In this document: piece by piece, positions 1 to 9,935 of the stretch
How the letters are laid out: each line of letters begins with the position of its first letter
Numbering within the stretch: the first letter of the stretch is position 1
From: Methanofervidicoccus sp. A16
GTDB lineage: Archaea; AGJL01; Methanococci; Methanococcales; Methanococcaceae
Reading direction: 5' to 3'
DNA length: 64,000 bases
Assembly: GCF_003351865.1 (NCBI RefSeq)
Contig: NZ_CP022242.1
Coordinates: 930,001-994,000 of the forward strand
Notes under the pieces: generated by a model
Databases searched by the model: none
What the model saw: only the letters and a program-made list of their open reading frames with translations
Told to the model about the DNA's origin: nothing
Position numbers and translations under genes: made by a program

Positions 1-400
1 GTGCATCACTTAACATCTCCCCAAGGCGTTCTGTCATAGTTGTTATGATCTCGTTCTCCCTCTTAATATTTAAGTCGGATCTTAGCGTAATCCCTGCGAT
101 CTTATAGGCACAGTCTCCTATCTTCTCCAGTTTCGATATTATCTTTATAATAGTCAGTATAGTTCTCAAATCTGTTGCCACAGGCTGATAGAGTGCTATA
201 AGTTTAATACACTTATCCTCGATCTCCATCTCCTTTAGATCTATAATATCGTCCCCTCTTCTCACCTTCTTAGCAAGTTCCCTATCACAGTTTAGAAAGG
301 CCTCTGTGGATTTATTTAAGGCAGATATACAGATATTCCCCATATCGACAACATCGTCTTCTACCATTTTTAACTTAGAGTAGAATATTTCCTTTGTCAT
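1..400 (-). CDS. phoU: PhoU-family phosphate transport regulator, C-terminus cut by window edge
   Basis: The frame reads from an ATG at 400 down to base 1 without a stop, so only about the first 133 residues are seen. The visible protein is the all-helical PhoU repeat: the N-terminal helix with MVEDDVVDMG, and later a segment with LYQPVATDLRTI and SKLEKIGDCAYKIAG, matching the two signature helices of the family. PhoU is a cytoplasmic regulator that works with the Pst phosphate ABC transporter. A GGTGAT ribosome binding site lies 4 bases before the ATG, and the start is only 19 bases after the pstB stop, so the two are co-transcribed. Product call is firm; length cannot be judged. Confidence 0.93.
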   Translation of the reverse strand, partial: MTKEIFYSKLKMVEDDVVDMGNICISALNKSTEAFLNCDRELAKKVRRGDDIIDLKEMEIEDKCIKLIALYQPVATDLRTILTIIKIISKLEKIGDCAYKIAGITLRSDLNIKRENEIITTMTERLGEMLSDA

Positions 401-419
401 AGATATCACCAAATTCTAT

Positions 420-1181
420 TTATCCGAATCTACCACTGATATAATCTTCAGTCTCCTTCCTTGAAGGTGCAAGGAATATCTTTTCAGTTTTATCGAACTC
501 TATAAGTTCTCCCATTAAGAAGAATGCTGTATAATCTGATACCCTACTCGCCTGCTGCATATTGTGGGTAACAACTACAACAGTGTAATCTTTTTTTAAC
601 TCTACCATAAGATCCTCTATCTTCTGGGTAGATATAGGATCAAGTGCAGATGTTGGTTCATCTAACAGTATAACTTCAGGTTTAACTGCTATGGTACGGG
701 CTATACAGAGCCTCTGTTGTTGTCCTCCAGATAGTTCAAATGCAGATTTTTTCAAGTCATCCTTGACCTCATCCCATAGAGCAGCCTTCTTTAGGGCCCA
801 TTCTACAATCTCGTCTAAGACTTTTTTATCCTTTATACCGTGTATCCTTGGACCGAAGGCTACATTATCGTAGATACTCATTGGAAATGGATTTGGCTTT
901 TGGAAAACCATCCCCACCCTCTTTCTCAGATCTACCACATCTACATCTTCATCGTATATGTTCTTTCCATCTAGAAGTACTTCACCCTCAATCTTTGTAT
1001 TGGGAACAAGATCGTTCAACCTGTTGAGACACCTTATAAAGGAACTTTTACCACATCCACTGGGACCTATTAGTGCAGTTATCTTGTTCTCGTATATTGG
1101 TAAGTTTATATTCTTAAGGGCGTGAAAATCTCCATAGTATAAGTTTAAATTTTTAGTTTCCATTTTTATCTTTCCACCCAT
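420..1181 (-). CDS. pstB: Phosphate ABC transporter ATP-binding protein PstB
   Basis: Cytoplasmic ATPase that powers the Pst phosphate importer. Visible motifs are Walker A GPSGCGKS at residues 39-46, Q-loop VFQKPNPF near 92, signature LSGGQ at 150-154, Walker B ILLDEP at 171-176 and the switch histidine at 206. The 253-residue length is normal for the family. Two starts are possible: the ATG at 1181, only 3 bases after GGTGAT, or the ATG at 1163, about 10 bases after a GGTGG; the difference is six residues. It is the first gene of a pstB-phoU unit. The permease and binding-protein genes (pstS, pstC, pstA) are not upstream: the next gene is the divergent ppsA, so the usual pst operon is split in this genome. 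Confidence 0.97.
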   Translation of the reverse strand: MGGKIKMETKNLNLYYGDFHALKNINLPIYENKITALIGPSGCGKSSFIRCLNRLNDLVPNTKIEGEVLLDGKNIYDEDVDVVDLRKRVGMVFQKPNPFPMSIYDNVAFGPRIHGIKDKKVLDEIVEWALKKAALWDEVKDDLKKSAFELSGGQQQRLCIARTIAVKPEVILLDEPTSALDPISTQKIEDLMVELKKDYTVVVVTHNMQQASRVSDYTAFFLMGELIEFDKTEKIFLAPSRKETEDYISGRFG

Positions 1182-1511
1182 TACATCACCATAGGTAAAT
1201 TTTATTTATAAAAGTAGTTCTTTTATTTATAAAAGTGGCTCTAATATACCTTTTTTCTAATTTTTTTAACATTATAATAATTATTATTTTTATTTTAAAC
1301 TATACTGTAAAATCATATTTTATATAAATGTTTCTATAATGTCAAATTTTATTCACAAAATATAAACAGCATAGGACTCAATCTTAATTATAACAACGAA
1401 AAAAATAAAATATTGAATATATGTGTAATACCTCTTGATATTATTTCTTAATAAATTATAAATAACTTTTAACAGATAAAGATTTAAATAAATAAAAATA
1501 GGAGGAACACC
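1182..1511. other. Intergenic region between divergent pstB and ppsA
   Basis: A 330-bp AT-rich gap. It holds the tandem TATA repeat for pstB and, close to 1500, an AGGAGG ribosome binding site for ppsA. No other ORF, RNA-like GC-rich patch or repeat was recognised. Confidence 0.6.
1200..1241 (-). promoter_or_regulatory. Tandem 21-bp repeat carrying two TATA boxes upstream of pstB
   Basis: Bases 1200-1220 and 1221-1241 are the same 21-bp unit with 2 differences. Read on the minus strand each unit contains cttttataaata, a good archaeal BRE/TATA-like box. The repeats lie 19-60 bases upstream of the pstB start. A direct repeat of exactly two helical turns suggests a doubled promoter or an operator overlapping the TATA box, perhaps for phosphate control; the regulatory role is inferred. 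Confidence 0.55.
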
Positions 1512-3809
1512 ATGAAATTGATAGCCTGGTTAGATGAGATTTCTAACAAAGATGTAGATATCGCAGGTGGGAAGGGAGCCTCCCTTGGTGAGATGTGGAA
1601 TGCAGGTTTTCCAGTACCTCCAGCATTTGTGGTCACTGCAGAGGCATACAGGTACTTTATAAGGGAGACGAAACTTGATAAAAAGATCAGAGAGATCCTG
1701 AAGGATATAGATGTAAATGACCCTGAGGAGTTAAATAGAAAATCAGAGGAAATAAGAAGATTAATACTAGATGCCAATATGCCGAAAGATCTGGAGATAA
1801 TCATTATCGAGAGTTATAACAGACTCTGTGAGGAGAGTGGTGGGGAGGAGGTATTTGTTGCAGTTAGGAGTTCTGCCACTGCAGAGGATCTACCTGATGC
1901 AAGTTTCGCTGGACAGCAGGAGACTTACTTAAATATTAAAGGGGCTAAAAACGTTGTTAAATCTGTTCAGAAGTGTTTTGCATCTCTCTTTACCCCAAGG
2001 GCTATATTCTACAGGGAGCAGAAGGGATTCGATCACTTGGATGTGGCATTGGCTGTAGTGGTACAGAAGATGGTAAATTCTGAAAAGGCAGGTGTGTTAT
2101 TTACCGTGAATCCTATAAATCAGAACTACGAGGAGATGGTAATAGAGGGTGCCTGGGGACTAGGAGAGGGGGTAGTAAGTGGTGTAGTAACTCCAGATAC
2201 CTACATTATAGATAAAAAGACCTTAACTCCAAAGAGCGTCTCTGTGGCGAGAAAGGAGGTAATGTTTATAAGGGATGAGAAGGGAGAGACTAAAAAGGTA
2301 GAGGTGCCTGAGGATCTAAAGGAGAAGAGGGTGCTCTCTGACGAAGAACTTAGAAAACTTGCTGAGATGGGATTATCTATCGAGAAACACTACGGAAGAC
2401 CTATGGACATCGAGTGGGCAATAGAGAAGGGCAATATATACATGCTTCAGGCGAGGCCGGTAACTACGTTAAAGGAGAAAAAGGAAGAAACGTCTAAGGA
2501 ATCTCAGGAGTCAGGAGAGATACTCCTAAAGGGTATCGGAGCATCTCCAGGTTTAGCCTCTGGTAAGGTGAAGATAATCCACGACATCAAGGAAATAGAT
2601 AAGATAAAAGAAGGAGATATATTAGTAACAAAGATGACAACACCAGACATGGTACCTGCAATGAAGAAGGCCAGTGCCATAGTTACAGATGACGGGGGAT
2701 TAACCTGCCATGCAGCCATTATATCAAGGGAGTTAGGTACTCCCTGTGTTGTAGGTACTCAGAAGGCTACAGAGATGTTGAAGGACAACATGGTAGTTAC
2801 AGTAGATGGGGAGAAGGGGATTGTATATAGGGGAGAGGTAAAGAAGGAGAAGGTAGAGAAGGATAAAGATACACAGATAAGTGCAGGATCTCCAGTGATT
2901 ATAACTGCAACTGAAATTATGGTAAATGTCTCCATGCCTGAGGTTGCAGAGAGGGCTGCTGCAACTGGTGCAGATGGAGTGGGTCTTCTAAGGGCAGAGC
3001 ATATGATCCTGGAGACAGGTGTCCATCCAATCAAGATACTTAAGGAGAAAGGAGAGGATGCCCTTGTAGAGGTGTTCGCAGAGGGTATTAGAAAGGTGGC
3101 AGATGCCTTCTATCCGAGACCTGTAACATACAGAACCTTGGATGCTCCAACAGATGAGTTTAGAGGGCTGGAAGGGGGAGAGGATGAACCTGTAGAGCAG
3201 AACCCTATGTTAGGTTGGAGGGGAATTAGAAGAGGTTTGGATGAGAAGGAGATACTAAGATGTGAATTACTTGCAATAAAGAAACTTAGAAGTGAAGGAT
3301 ATAAAAATATAAGGTTGATGATACCTCTCGTTACAATCCCATCAGAGGTTAGAAAGGTAAAGGAGTTGGCAAGGGAGATAGGTTTAGAGTTAGGAAAGGA
3401 TGTTGAATTTGGAGTGATGGTGGAGACACCGGCTGCTGCACTTATCATAGAGGATATTATAAAAGAAGGGATCGACTTTGTCTCCTTAGGTACAAACGAT
3501 CTAACCCAGTATACAATAGCCATAGATAGGAACAACGAACTTGTTGCGAAGTACTACAGGGAGAATCATCCTGCAGTTTTGAAGTTGATAGAGTACGTTA
3601 TAAAGACATGTAAAAAATACGGTGTAAAAACCTCCATCTGTGGCCAGGCTGGAAGTAGGCCCTCTATGGTGGAGAAACTTGTTAGATGGGGTATTGATAG
3701 CATTTCTGCAAACATAGATGCTATAGATACTATAAGGAAAACTGTGGCGAGAACTGAGCAGAGAATCATCTTGGAGACTATAAGAGATAGGAAGTTTAAG
3801 ATGGATTAA
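1512..3809 (+). CDS. ppsA: Phosphoenolpyruvate synthase
   Basis: Converts pyruvate, ATP and water to PEP, AMP and phosphate, the entry into gluconeogenesis from the pyruvate that methanogens make from acetyl-CoA. Domains in order: N-terminal PPDK/PEP-synthase ATP-binding domain (about 1-330, starting with the typical GGKGASLGEM), the swivelling phosphohistidine domain with GGLTCHAAI and catalytic His400, and the C-terminal PEP-utilising TIM barrel with SICGQAGSRPS (Cys710). The 765-residue length is usual for archaeal PpsA. AGGAGG lies 7 bases before the ATG. It stands alone, divergent from pstB, and followed after 60 bp by a DUF357 gene. Very high confidence. Confidence 0.98.
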   Translation: MKLIAWLDEISNKDVDIAGGKGASLGEMWNAGFPVPPAFVVTAEAYRYFIRETKLDKKIREILKDIDVNDPEELNRKSEEIRRLILDANMPKDLEIIIIESYNRLCEESGGEEVFVAVRSSATAEDLPDASFAGQQETYLNIKGAKNVVKSVQKCFASLFTPRAIFYREQKGFDHLDVALAVVVQKMVNSEKAGVLFTVNPINQNYEEMVIEGAWGLGEGVVSGVVTPDTYIIDKKTLTPKSVSVARKEVMFIRDEKGETKKVEVPEDLKEKRVLSDEELRKLAEMGLSIEKHYGRPMDIEWAIEKGNIYMLQARPVTTLKEKKEETSKESQESGEILLKGIGASPGLASGKVKIIHDIKEIDKIKEGDILVTKMTTPDMVPAMKKASAIVTDDGGLTCHAAIISRELGTPCVVGTQKATEMLKDNMVVTVDGEKGIVYRGEVKKEKVEKDKDTQISAGSPVIITATEIMVNVSMPEVAERAAATGADGVGLLRAEHMILETGVHPIKILKEKGEDALVEVFAEGIRKVADAFYPRPVTYRTLDAPTDEFRGLEGGEDEPVEQNPMLGWRGIRRGLDEKEILRCELLAIKKLRSEGYKNIRLMIPLVTIPSEVRKVKELAREIGLELGKDVEFGVMVETPAAALIIEDIIKEGIDFVSLGTNDLTQYTIAIDRNNELVAKYYRENHPAVLKLIEYVIKTCKKYGVKTSICGQAGSRPSMVEKLVRWGIDSISANIDAIDTIRKTVARTEQRIILETIRDRKFKMD

Positions 3810-3869
3810 TTAAAAAAAATTATAATAATTATTATTTTTAAAATTATTTTTTATATTCTGGATGGTAGT

Positions 3870-4184
3870 ATGGTAGAGGAAAAGAAGATTCAAAATAGAA
3901 TCACTAAGGAGAAGATAGAGGAGTATCTCAAAAAGACAGAGGAGGCAATAGATATTATTAAAAAGGGTCTACCTCCAGAGAGAAGTTTACTCTACGACGT
4001 CGCCCTGGACTTTCTATCTATGATAGAGTGTTACTTTAAGGATGCAAAGGTGTTTATAGAGAGGGGAGATTATATAAATGGATTTGCATCTCTAAATTAT
4101 GCCTACGGCTGGATAGATGCTGGAGTACGTTTAGGTATATTTGATGTTGGAGACGACGATGTAAAATTCACACTGGCGAAATAA
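3870..4184 (+). CDS. DUF357 family protein
   Basis: A 104-residue, mainly helical cytoplasmic protein of unknown function, restricted to archaea. The recognisable family core is the helix pair with [21 protein letters not shown] and [20 protein letters not shown] in the C-terminal two thirds, preceded by a charged N-terminal helix. It precedes a UPF0212 gene by 24 bp in the same direction, so the two are probably co-transcribed. The family resembles small helical-bundle (HEPN-like) proteins, but no catalytic motif is visible, so no function is proposed. Confidence 0.85.
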   Translation: MVEEKKIQNRITKEKIEEYLKKTEEAIDIIKKGLPPERSLLYDVALDFLSMIECYFKDAKVFIERGDYINGFASLNYAYGWIDAGVRLGIFDVGDDDVKFTLAK

Positions 4185-4208
4185 AGTAAAAAAGATGGTG
4201 AGAGGAAA

Positions 4209-4550
4209 ATGCCCAACTATCATGTAACCCTACAGGCTCCCTACATAGTAAAAAACGTTGAAGATGTGGAGGACGCCATAAGTGTAGCAATATCCAATGT
4301 GGGAAAGTTGCTAAACAAGAACAATATGGAGTATGTAGATATAGATGTGGGGCTAACCATATGTCCAAAATGTGGAGAACCTATAGACTGTGTTTTAGTA
4401 GTTGCTAGAACTGCTATGGTAGGACTACTACTATCTATGAAGGTATTTAATGCAGAGAGTTTGGAACATGCCATAAGGATAGCCAAATCTACCATAGGTA
4501 GGGCTTTAAAGGACATTCCCCTTGAAGTGGTGGATGTGGTAGAGATCTAA
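4209..4550 (+). CDS. UPF0212 (DUF555) family protein
   Basis: A 113-residue protein of a conserved archaeal family with unknown function (the Methanocaldococcus member is known as UPF0212). It has an N-terminal alpha/beta part, a central [15 protein letters not shown] segment with a CxxC pair followed by another cysteine that could bind zinc, and a C-terminal helical region. The start ATG follows a GAGAGG-type site (ggtgagaggaaa). Co-directional with the DUF357 gene 24 bp upstream. The family assignment is by recognition; the zinc site is inferred from cysteine spacing. Confidence 0.85.
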   Translation: MPNYHVTLQAPYIVKNVEDVEDAISVAISNVGKLLNKNNMEYVDIDVGLTICPKCGEPIDCVLVVARTAMVGLLLSMKVFNAESLEHAIRIAKSTIGRALKDIPLEVVDVVEI

Positions 4551-4892
4551 CAAACCCTATATATTTTTAAGATATTTTCATTAAAAGAGTAAAAATCAAA
4601 TACATGAAATATTAATAAAAGAATATATAAGGTGTCAAATTTACCTAAAAGGTATTTTTTATTTTTATTTTTTATCTAAAAATTCCACTAACCTAATAAT
4701 TTAAACCCCCGTATTTTGAACAGAATCAATTAAAAAATTAATCTTTTCCGGCGCCCAGAAAATATGTGCTAAAGAAGTAATATAAGTACTGCCTTTTTAA
4801 TTGCCTTTTTAAAATATTATTTTGGATTTAATTATTTTTTCTGTTTTAATCTATAATATTTTATCTTAATTTTAATAAAAATAGGTGTAGAT
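4551..4892. other. Intergenic region, no gene recognised
   Basis: About 340 bp of AT-rich DNA after the UPF0212 gene. A short GC-rich patch (ttttccggcgcccagaaaat near 4743-4762) stands out but shows neither C/D boxes nor a convincing tRNA-like fold. The 3' end holds the ribosome binding site AGGTG for the next gene. Confidence 0.5.
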
Positions 4893-5924
4893 ATGCTTCC
4901 AAATAAGGTTGCCATAGATATTATTAGAAAATACATGGCAAGATTTGAAAAGGGTGAAGATATAGAGAATTTTAGAAAGGATCTCATTAGGGATCTCCTG
5001 AATCATAATCTTTTAGTTAAAACTGAAGACGGTACTTATACATTGGTATCGGAATGTAAGGAAGAACTTATGCATTCCAGAATAGGAGCATTAAGGGAAA
5101 GTATTGAAAAGTTTGTAATACCTTCAGATCTCAGATCTATGAAAAATCCTAAAATACTGGATCTTTGTAGTGGTATAGGTTACAACTCTATAGGAGCACT
5201 TCACTACAATAAAAACTGTAGAATAGATATGGTGGAGTGTTGCAAGGAGGTGCTCTTTCTATCCCTATGTCTAGATATGCCCTACGAAGAACATAACATA
5301 ATAAAGGATAGAATTAAGAATTTTCTCGAGGGAGATGCAAGTAGAAGTGATATAAACATATACCTTGAAGATGGGAGGAGTGCCATTAAGAAGTTAGAGG
5401 GAAGATATAATGTAGTATTTCACGATGCATTCTCCCCCCAGAGGGATGCTGTACTTTACACTGTAGATTTCTTAAGAGAAGTTTACAAGAAGATGGATGA
5501 TGACGGTGTTTTAATATCCTACTCCTCCTCTATACCCTTTAGGAGCGCACTGGTAGAGGCTGGCTTTATTATATCAGAGGGAAATTCCGTAGGTAGAAAG
5601 AGAGGAATAACCATAGCCTATAAGAACCCATCTCCAGATAGGAAGATAAGGAGGATACCTCTAACAGATGAGAGGCTTATAGCAATATCTACAGTTGGAG
5701 TGCCCTACAGAGATCCTAATTTAAACCTTTCTCATGAGGAAATAATAAAGAATAGAAATTTTGAAAGAATGATATTTAAAAAGAAATTGTTAGAATTAGG
5801 CAGGTACTATTCTACAAAGAATGTTAAACTAGGTAAGATAGACAGGAAGTTCTTAGAAATTCAAAAGTTGGATTTAAACTCTACCCAGGTGATTTTAAAA
5901 ATGAGAGAAATTTTAGGAGTGTAA
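4893..5924 (+). CDS. MnmC2/MnmD-like (DUF752) SAM-dependent methyltransferase
   Basis: Probable tRNA wobble-uridine methyltransferase. The central Rossmann domain has SAM motif ILDLCSGIGYNS at residues 88-99 and the DUF752 signature HDAFSPQRD at 177-185, followed by DGVLISYSSSIPFRSALVEAGF, the conserved C-terminal part of the MnmC methyltransferase domain that finishes mnm5U34 in bacteria. Here there is no fused FAD oxidase. The 343-residue length includes an N-terminal extension of about 80 residues and a C-terminal tail of about 70. The reaction on archaeal tRNA is inferred from the family. The stop is one base from the stop of the convergent glycosyltransferase. Confidence 0.82.
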   Translation: MLPNKVAIDIIRKYMARFEKGEDIENFRKDLIRDLLNHNLLVKTEDGTYTLVSECKEELMHSRIGALRESIEKFVIPSDLRSMKNPKILDLCSGIGYNSIGALHYNKNCRIDMVECCKEVLFLSLCLDMPYEEHNIIKDRIKNFLEGDASRSDINIYLEDGRSAIKKLEGRYNVVFHDAFSPQRDAVLYTVDFLREVYKKMDDDGVLISYSSSIPFRSALVEAGFIISEGNSVGRKRGITIAYKNPSPDRKIRRIPLTDERLIAISTVGVPYRDPNLNLSHEEIIKNRNFERMIFKKKLLELGRYYSTKNVKLGKIDRKFLEIQKLDLNSTQVILKMREILGV

Positions 5925-5925
5925 A

Positions 5926-6660
5926 TTATTTTTTAAAATTTAATTTAAGAGAGTTCTTGAGATCCGATATTATATACTTTGCAACTTCCATCATAACATC
6001 AAGTATTTTCCTAGTAGTAATATGAGAATAGGCCTCTGGATGATACTCAACATCTATATACTCCTCCAATATTTTTGCCCCTTTTTTAGCCAACTGTATA
6101 GCCACTAAGTGCTCTACACTGTATCCTTCACCAAAGTACATACCTCTCAGGAGATCACCTCTGATGATCCTAAATCCACACTGTATATCTCTAAAGAAGT
6201 AGATCCTACCTACATAGAGGGAGATCAAGAGGGACATAAAAACACTGGCTAAAAAATTAGATATCTGTCTATGAAAGGGAATAGAAGAGTATCTCCTTAT
6301 GCCAAAAACAGCATCTCCCTTGTATTCCTTCAATTTTTTAGACATCTTTGGAATGTCCTTAGGTTTATGTTGGTAGTCCCCATCCATAAATACGATATAC
6401 TTATATCCCAACTTCAGCGCCAACTCTGTTCCACTTTTAAGGGCTTTCGACTTACCCTCGTTTTTCTCTTTAAATATGGTATAAATCCTGTTTTTATACT
6501 CTCCCCTATTTAGATACTCTTCAATAACTTTTTTTGTGTTATCTGTACTTCCATCGTCTACAATAAGCACATCTATAGATATAGTGTCTAGATCCTTTAA
6601 AACCTTTAGAATGTTTTTTTCCTCGTTGTAAGTTGGAATTATTACTATGGACTCCCTCAT
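5926..6660 (-). CDS. Family 2 glycosyltransferase, dolichol-phosphate mannosyltransferase-like
   Basis: GT-A fold enzyme that moves a sugar from a nucleotide donor, probably to a polyprenyl phosphate for cell-surface glycan assembly. Seen: start strand IPTYNEEKNI, DDGSTDNT with the donor-binding aspartates at 35-36, the metal-binding FMDGDYQH, and CGFRIIRGD in the acceptor part. A hydrophobic stretch with ASVFMSLLISLYVG near residues 133-150 may anchor it to the membrane. At 244 residues it lacks the multi-TM C-terminal domain of some homologues. It is convergent with the upstream methyltransferase gene; substrate unknown. Confidence 0.88.
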   Translation of the reverse strand: MRESIVIIPTYNEEKNILKVLKDLDTISIDVLIVDDGSTDNTKKVIEEYLNRGEYKNRIYTIFKEKNEGKSKALKSGTELALKLGYKYIVFMDGDYQHKPKDIPKMSKKLKEYKGDAVFGIRRYSSIPFHRQISNFLASVFMSLLISLYVGRIYFFRDIQCGFRIIRGDLLRGMYFGEGYSVEHLVAIQLAKKGAKILEEYIDVEYHPEAYSHITTRKILDVMMEVAKYIISDLKNSLKLNFKK

Positions 6661-6854
6661 ATAGTTTCCTCTAATTCTTGATAAATTTTAGTAAAAACAG
6701 TTTAAAAGATATAGAAAATCTGTATAAGTTTAGTTGTTTTAAATTTTATCCATAGAACTATTAAAATAATTAAAATTATAATTATAAAAATTATTTCAAA
6801 AATCATAATTAGTAAGTTTATAATATTTATTTTTTACCTAGTACAGGGATCGAT

Positions 6855-9185
6855 ATGAAGATAAAAAAAATAATTATAAAGGGTATAGTTCAAGGTGTTG
6901 GATTTAGACCTTTCATCTATAGGATAGGCAGAGATAACAACCTAAGAGGTTATGTAAAAAATATGGGAAACTACGTTGAGATAGTAGTATCTGGTGAAGA
7001 TAGGGATATAAAAAACTTTCTAAGGGATATAAGGGATAAGAAACCACCTTTAGCCCAGATAGATAAGATAGAGGTGTTAGATTACAATACTCCCCTCCAT
7101 TACAGGAATTTTGTTATAGAGGACAGTGGTAGTAAAACAGATAAAGATGGAAGTACTGTGCCTCCAGATGTATCCATATGTGAGGAGTGTCTAAGGGAGA
7201 TGTGGGATAAAAATAACAGGAGATACAGATATCCTTTTATAGCATGTACAAACTGTGGCCCAAGATTCACTATAGTAAAGAGACTTCCCTACGACAGGGA
7301 GAATACCTCCATGGCTCAATTTCCCCTATGTGAGGAGTGTCTAAGGGAGTACAGGGATCCGTTGGATAGGAGGTTCCACGCCCAGGCAACATGCTGTCCA
7401 AACTGTGGTCCAAGGGTGTATCTAGTGGATAATGAGGGTAAGGTGTTGGATGAGGGGGATGGTGCTATACTTGAAAGTGTAAAACTTCTAAATGAGGGTT
7501 ATATTCTCGCTGTGAAGGGTATTGGAGGCACCCACCTTGCATGTAGATGTGATATAGACGATGTTGTTTTAAAACTTAGGGAACGTCTAAATAGACCTAC
7601 TCAGCCCTTTGCAGTGATGACGAAGGAGGAGAATGTTAAACTCTTTGCAGAGGTTGATGAGGAGGAGTTATCCCTTTTGAGATCTCCAAAGAGGCCTATT
7701 GTGGTACTGAAGAAGGGAAGGGATTACAGTAGATACTTCTCAGAGTACATCTCCAACTTAGATACAGTAGGGGTTATGCTACCTTACTCTGGGCTACACT
7801 ATCTACTCTTAGAGGGTTCAGAGGCATTAGGATATGTTATGACATCTGCAAATCTCCCTGGCTATCCTATGGTTATAGACAATAGGGAGATACTCCATAA
7901 ACTGAGGGGTATTACAGATTACTTTTTGATCCATAACAGGGAGATAGTTAATAGGTGTGATGACAGTGTCCTTAAGAAGGTGAATAACAGGGTGGTATTT
8001 CTTAGGAGATCCAGGGGGTACGTCCCAGAACCTGTGGTTGTGGTAAATCACAGGGATATTAGGGAAAATATGGAGAATATAATTGCAGTAGGTCCTGAGA
8101 TGAATTCAACAGCATGTTTAGTTAAGGGTAATAGATTCTATCTATCCCAACATATTGGAAACACCTCAAAGTACGAAACATTTAGATACTTAAGTGAGGG
8201 GATAGAGAACTTACTTAGGATCACAAACACTAAGGATATCCATGGGGTTGTATGTGATCTACATCCTGGTTATAACTCAACTAAGTTGGCCGAGGAGTTG
8301 GCGGAGAGGTTTGATGCAGAACTCTACAGGATCCAACACCATATGGCACATGCCTACTCCCTCCTTGGAGATGAAGATATATTCCAGGAGTCTATAATCA
8401 TCGCTATAGATGGTGTGGGATATGGGGAGGACGGTAAGGTATGGGGTGGTGAGATATTAAGGTATAGGGATAACCATATGGAGAGGGTGGGACACTTAGA
8501 GGAACAGTACATGCCTGGGGGAGATCTATGTACAGAGTACCCTCTTAGGATGTTGATGTCTATACTCTATAAAAGATTAGGAGAGGAGGAGTTATTAGAG
8601 TTTATAAGGAGTTATAACTTCTTCGACGATAGAACTTTGGAACTTATACTCTTCCAGTTAGATAGAGAGATAAACGTTGTGGAAACAACCTCCTGTGGAA
8701 GGGTGTTAGATGCTATATCTGCCATGCTCTCCATCTGCCATAGAAAAACCTACGACGGAGAACCTGCTATAAGGTTGGAGGGTTTTGTAAGAGGTAGAGG
8801 TTATGGGGAGAGGGAGTATAATAGATACTTAGAGATGGCTAAGGAGGATATAAAGATAAAGAGTGGAAAACTTATTACAAGTGATCTGGTGTATAGGGCT
8901 TACAGTATGTTGTTAGAGGGGTATGAGAGGGAGTTTATAGGGTTGTATATACATCTCGCTATAGGGGAGGGGTTGTCCTCTATGGCTATAAAGTTTGGGG
9001 AGAAGGAAGGGGTGGAGTATATAGGTATCACTGGAGGGGTGTCTTATAACAGTATAATATGTAAAGTGGTAAAAGAGAGAGTTGAGGAGGAGGGTTTTAA
9101 GTTTCTGTATCACAGTAGGGTGCCAAATGGAGATGGAGGTATAAGTTTCGGCCAGGGTATTGGGTATATTTTGAATAGGGATTAA
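6855..9185 (+). CDS. hypF: Carbamoyltransferase HypF, [NiFe]-hydrogenase maturation
   Basis: Takes carbamoyl phosphate and passes the group, via a carbamoyl-adenylate, to HypE, feeding synthesis of the cyanide ligands of the NiFe hydrogenase site. All modules are visible in order: an acylphosphatase domain (GIVQGVGFRPFIYRI, residues 9-23), two zinc-finger motifs each with paired CxxC (CEECLREM...CTNCGPRF and CEECLREY...CPNCGPR), a YrdC-like nucleotide-binding domain, and the Kae1-like carbamoyltransferase domain with HHMAHAYSLL. Length 776 is normal. It is monocistronic here; hypA lies 34 kb away in this window and hypE is not seen. Methanococcales carry several NiFe hydrogenases that need it. 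Confidence 0.97.
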   Translation: MKIKKIIIKGIVQGVGFRPFIYRIGRDNNLRGYVKNMGNYVEIVVSGEDRDIKNFLRDIRDKKPPLAQIDKIEVLDYNTPLHYRNFVIEDSGSKTDKDGSTVPPDVSICEECLREMWDKNNRRYRYPFIACTNCGPRFTIVKRLPYDRENTSMAQFPLCEECLREYRDPLDRRFHAQATCCPNCGPRVYLVDNEGKVLDEGDGAILESVKLLNEGYILAVKGIGGTHLACRCDIDDVVLKLRERLNRPTQPFAVMTKEENVKLFAEVDEEELSLLRSPKRPIVVLKKGRDYSRYFSEYISNLDTVGVMLPYSGLHYLLLEGSEALGYVMTSANLPGYPMVIDNREILHKLRGITDYFLIHNREIVNRCDDSVLKKVNNRVVFLRRSRGYVPEPVVVVNHRDIRENMENIIAVGPEMNSTACLVKGNRFYLSQHIGNTSKYETFRYLSEGIENLLRITNTKDIHGVVCDLHPGYNSTKLAEELAERFDAELYRIQHHMAHAYSLLGDEDIFQESIIIAIDGVGYGEDGKVWGGEILRYRDNHMERVGHLEEQYMPGGDLCTEYPLRMLMSILYKRLGEEELLEFIRSYNFFDDRTLELILFQLDREINVVETTSCGRVLDAISAMLSICHRKTYDGEPAIRLEGFVRGRGYGEREYNRYLEMAKEDIKIKSGKLITSDLVYRAYSMLLEGYEREFIGLYIHLAIGEGLSSMAIKFGEKEGVEYIGITGGVSYNSIICKVVKERVEEEGFKFLYHSRVPNGDGGISFGQGIGYILNRD

Positions 9186-9935
9186 CATAAAAATAAAATT
9201 AATAAAAAAATATTTTAAACTAACAACAACTGTGGGATATATCAATAAAAAAGAAAATAATAATAAAAATAATAAATAAATAACAAATAAAAAGAGGCTA
9301 AAAACTCTTAAAAAGGATTAAAAGGGGTTCTACTTCACTTTCTCAATACTCAAAATAATAGATAAAAACTTAATCTTATTGATATATTTTTCATCAAGTT
9401 TATAGTTAAAAAATAATAATGATTTAATAAAAATTATTAAAAAATAAAAGAATAAAAAACTAAAAAGGAATAATATAGAATATCCCATCTTTTCTAATAG
9501 ATTAATAATTAATTAATAAGGAAATCTCATCTGTTTCTCCAGTATCCAGTGTAGCCTTAGAAGAATAGGAACTTATTTTACTTTTTTCTTACTATCATTC
9601 AGAATATCTTATCTATTTCAATATAGTATTCAGAAGTTTATTTATTTTATTATTATTTTTTTTTTGGTTTATATTTAAATTATTTTTTTTATTAGAGTAG
9701 AGCATTCTTCTAATTACTATCTGATGGAAATCAGATAAAAAACAAAAATATGACTCTTATATCCTAGACTACACCGAACACTGGAGAAATAGGATTTGGT
9801 TAAATCTTCTTTTTAAGAGTTTTTATCTTTTTATTATAACTTTCATTATAAGTAATATTTATCATTCTTTTAATCACAACTATTATAGGATTTTATATTA
9901 CTCTATATTGTTAAATAACAATAGAGAACGATAAC
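9186..9935. other. Long intergenic region with degenerate repeat motifs
   Basis: A 750-bp gap with no supported ORF. It contains two copies, in opposite orientation, of a loosely conserved motif built around ctggagaaa (9526-9551 as reverse complement, and 9765-9797 forward) that recurs elsewhere in the window. Near 9720-9735 an imperfect palindrome (atctgatggaaatcagat) is visible. No TIR pair of the R1-R3 type was found. Confidence 0.4.

Noticed and set aside
4740-4800. GC-rich patch (ccggcgccc) as an ncRNA
   Set aside because: No C/D boxes, tRNA or H/ACA-like fold could be drawn by eye, and the patch is under 20 bp.
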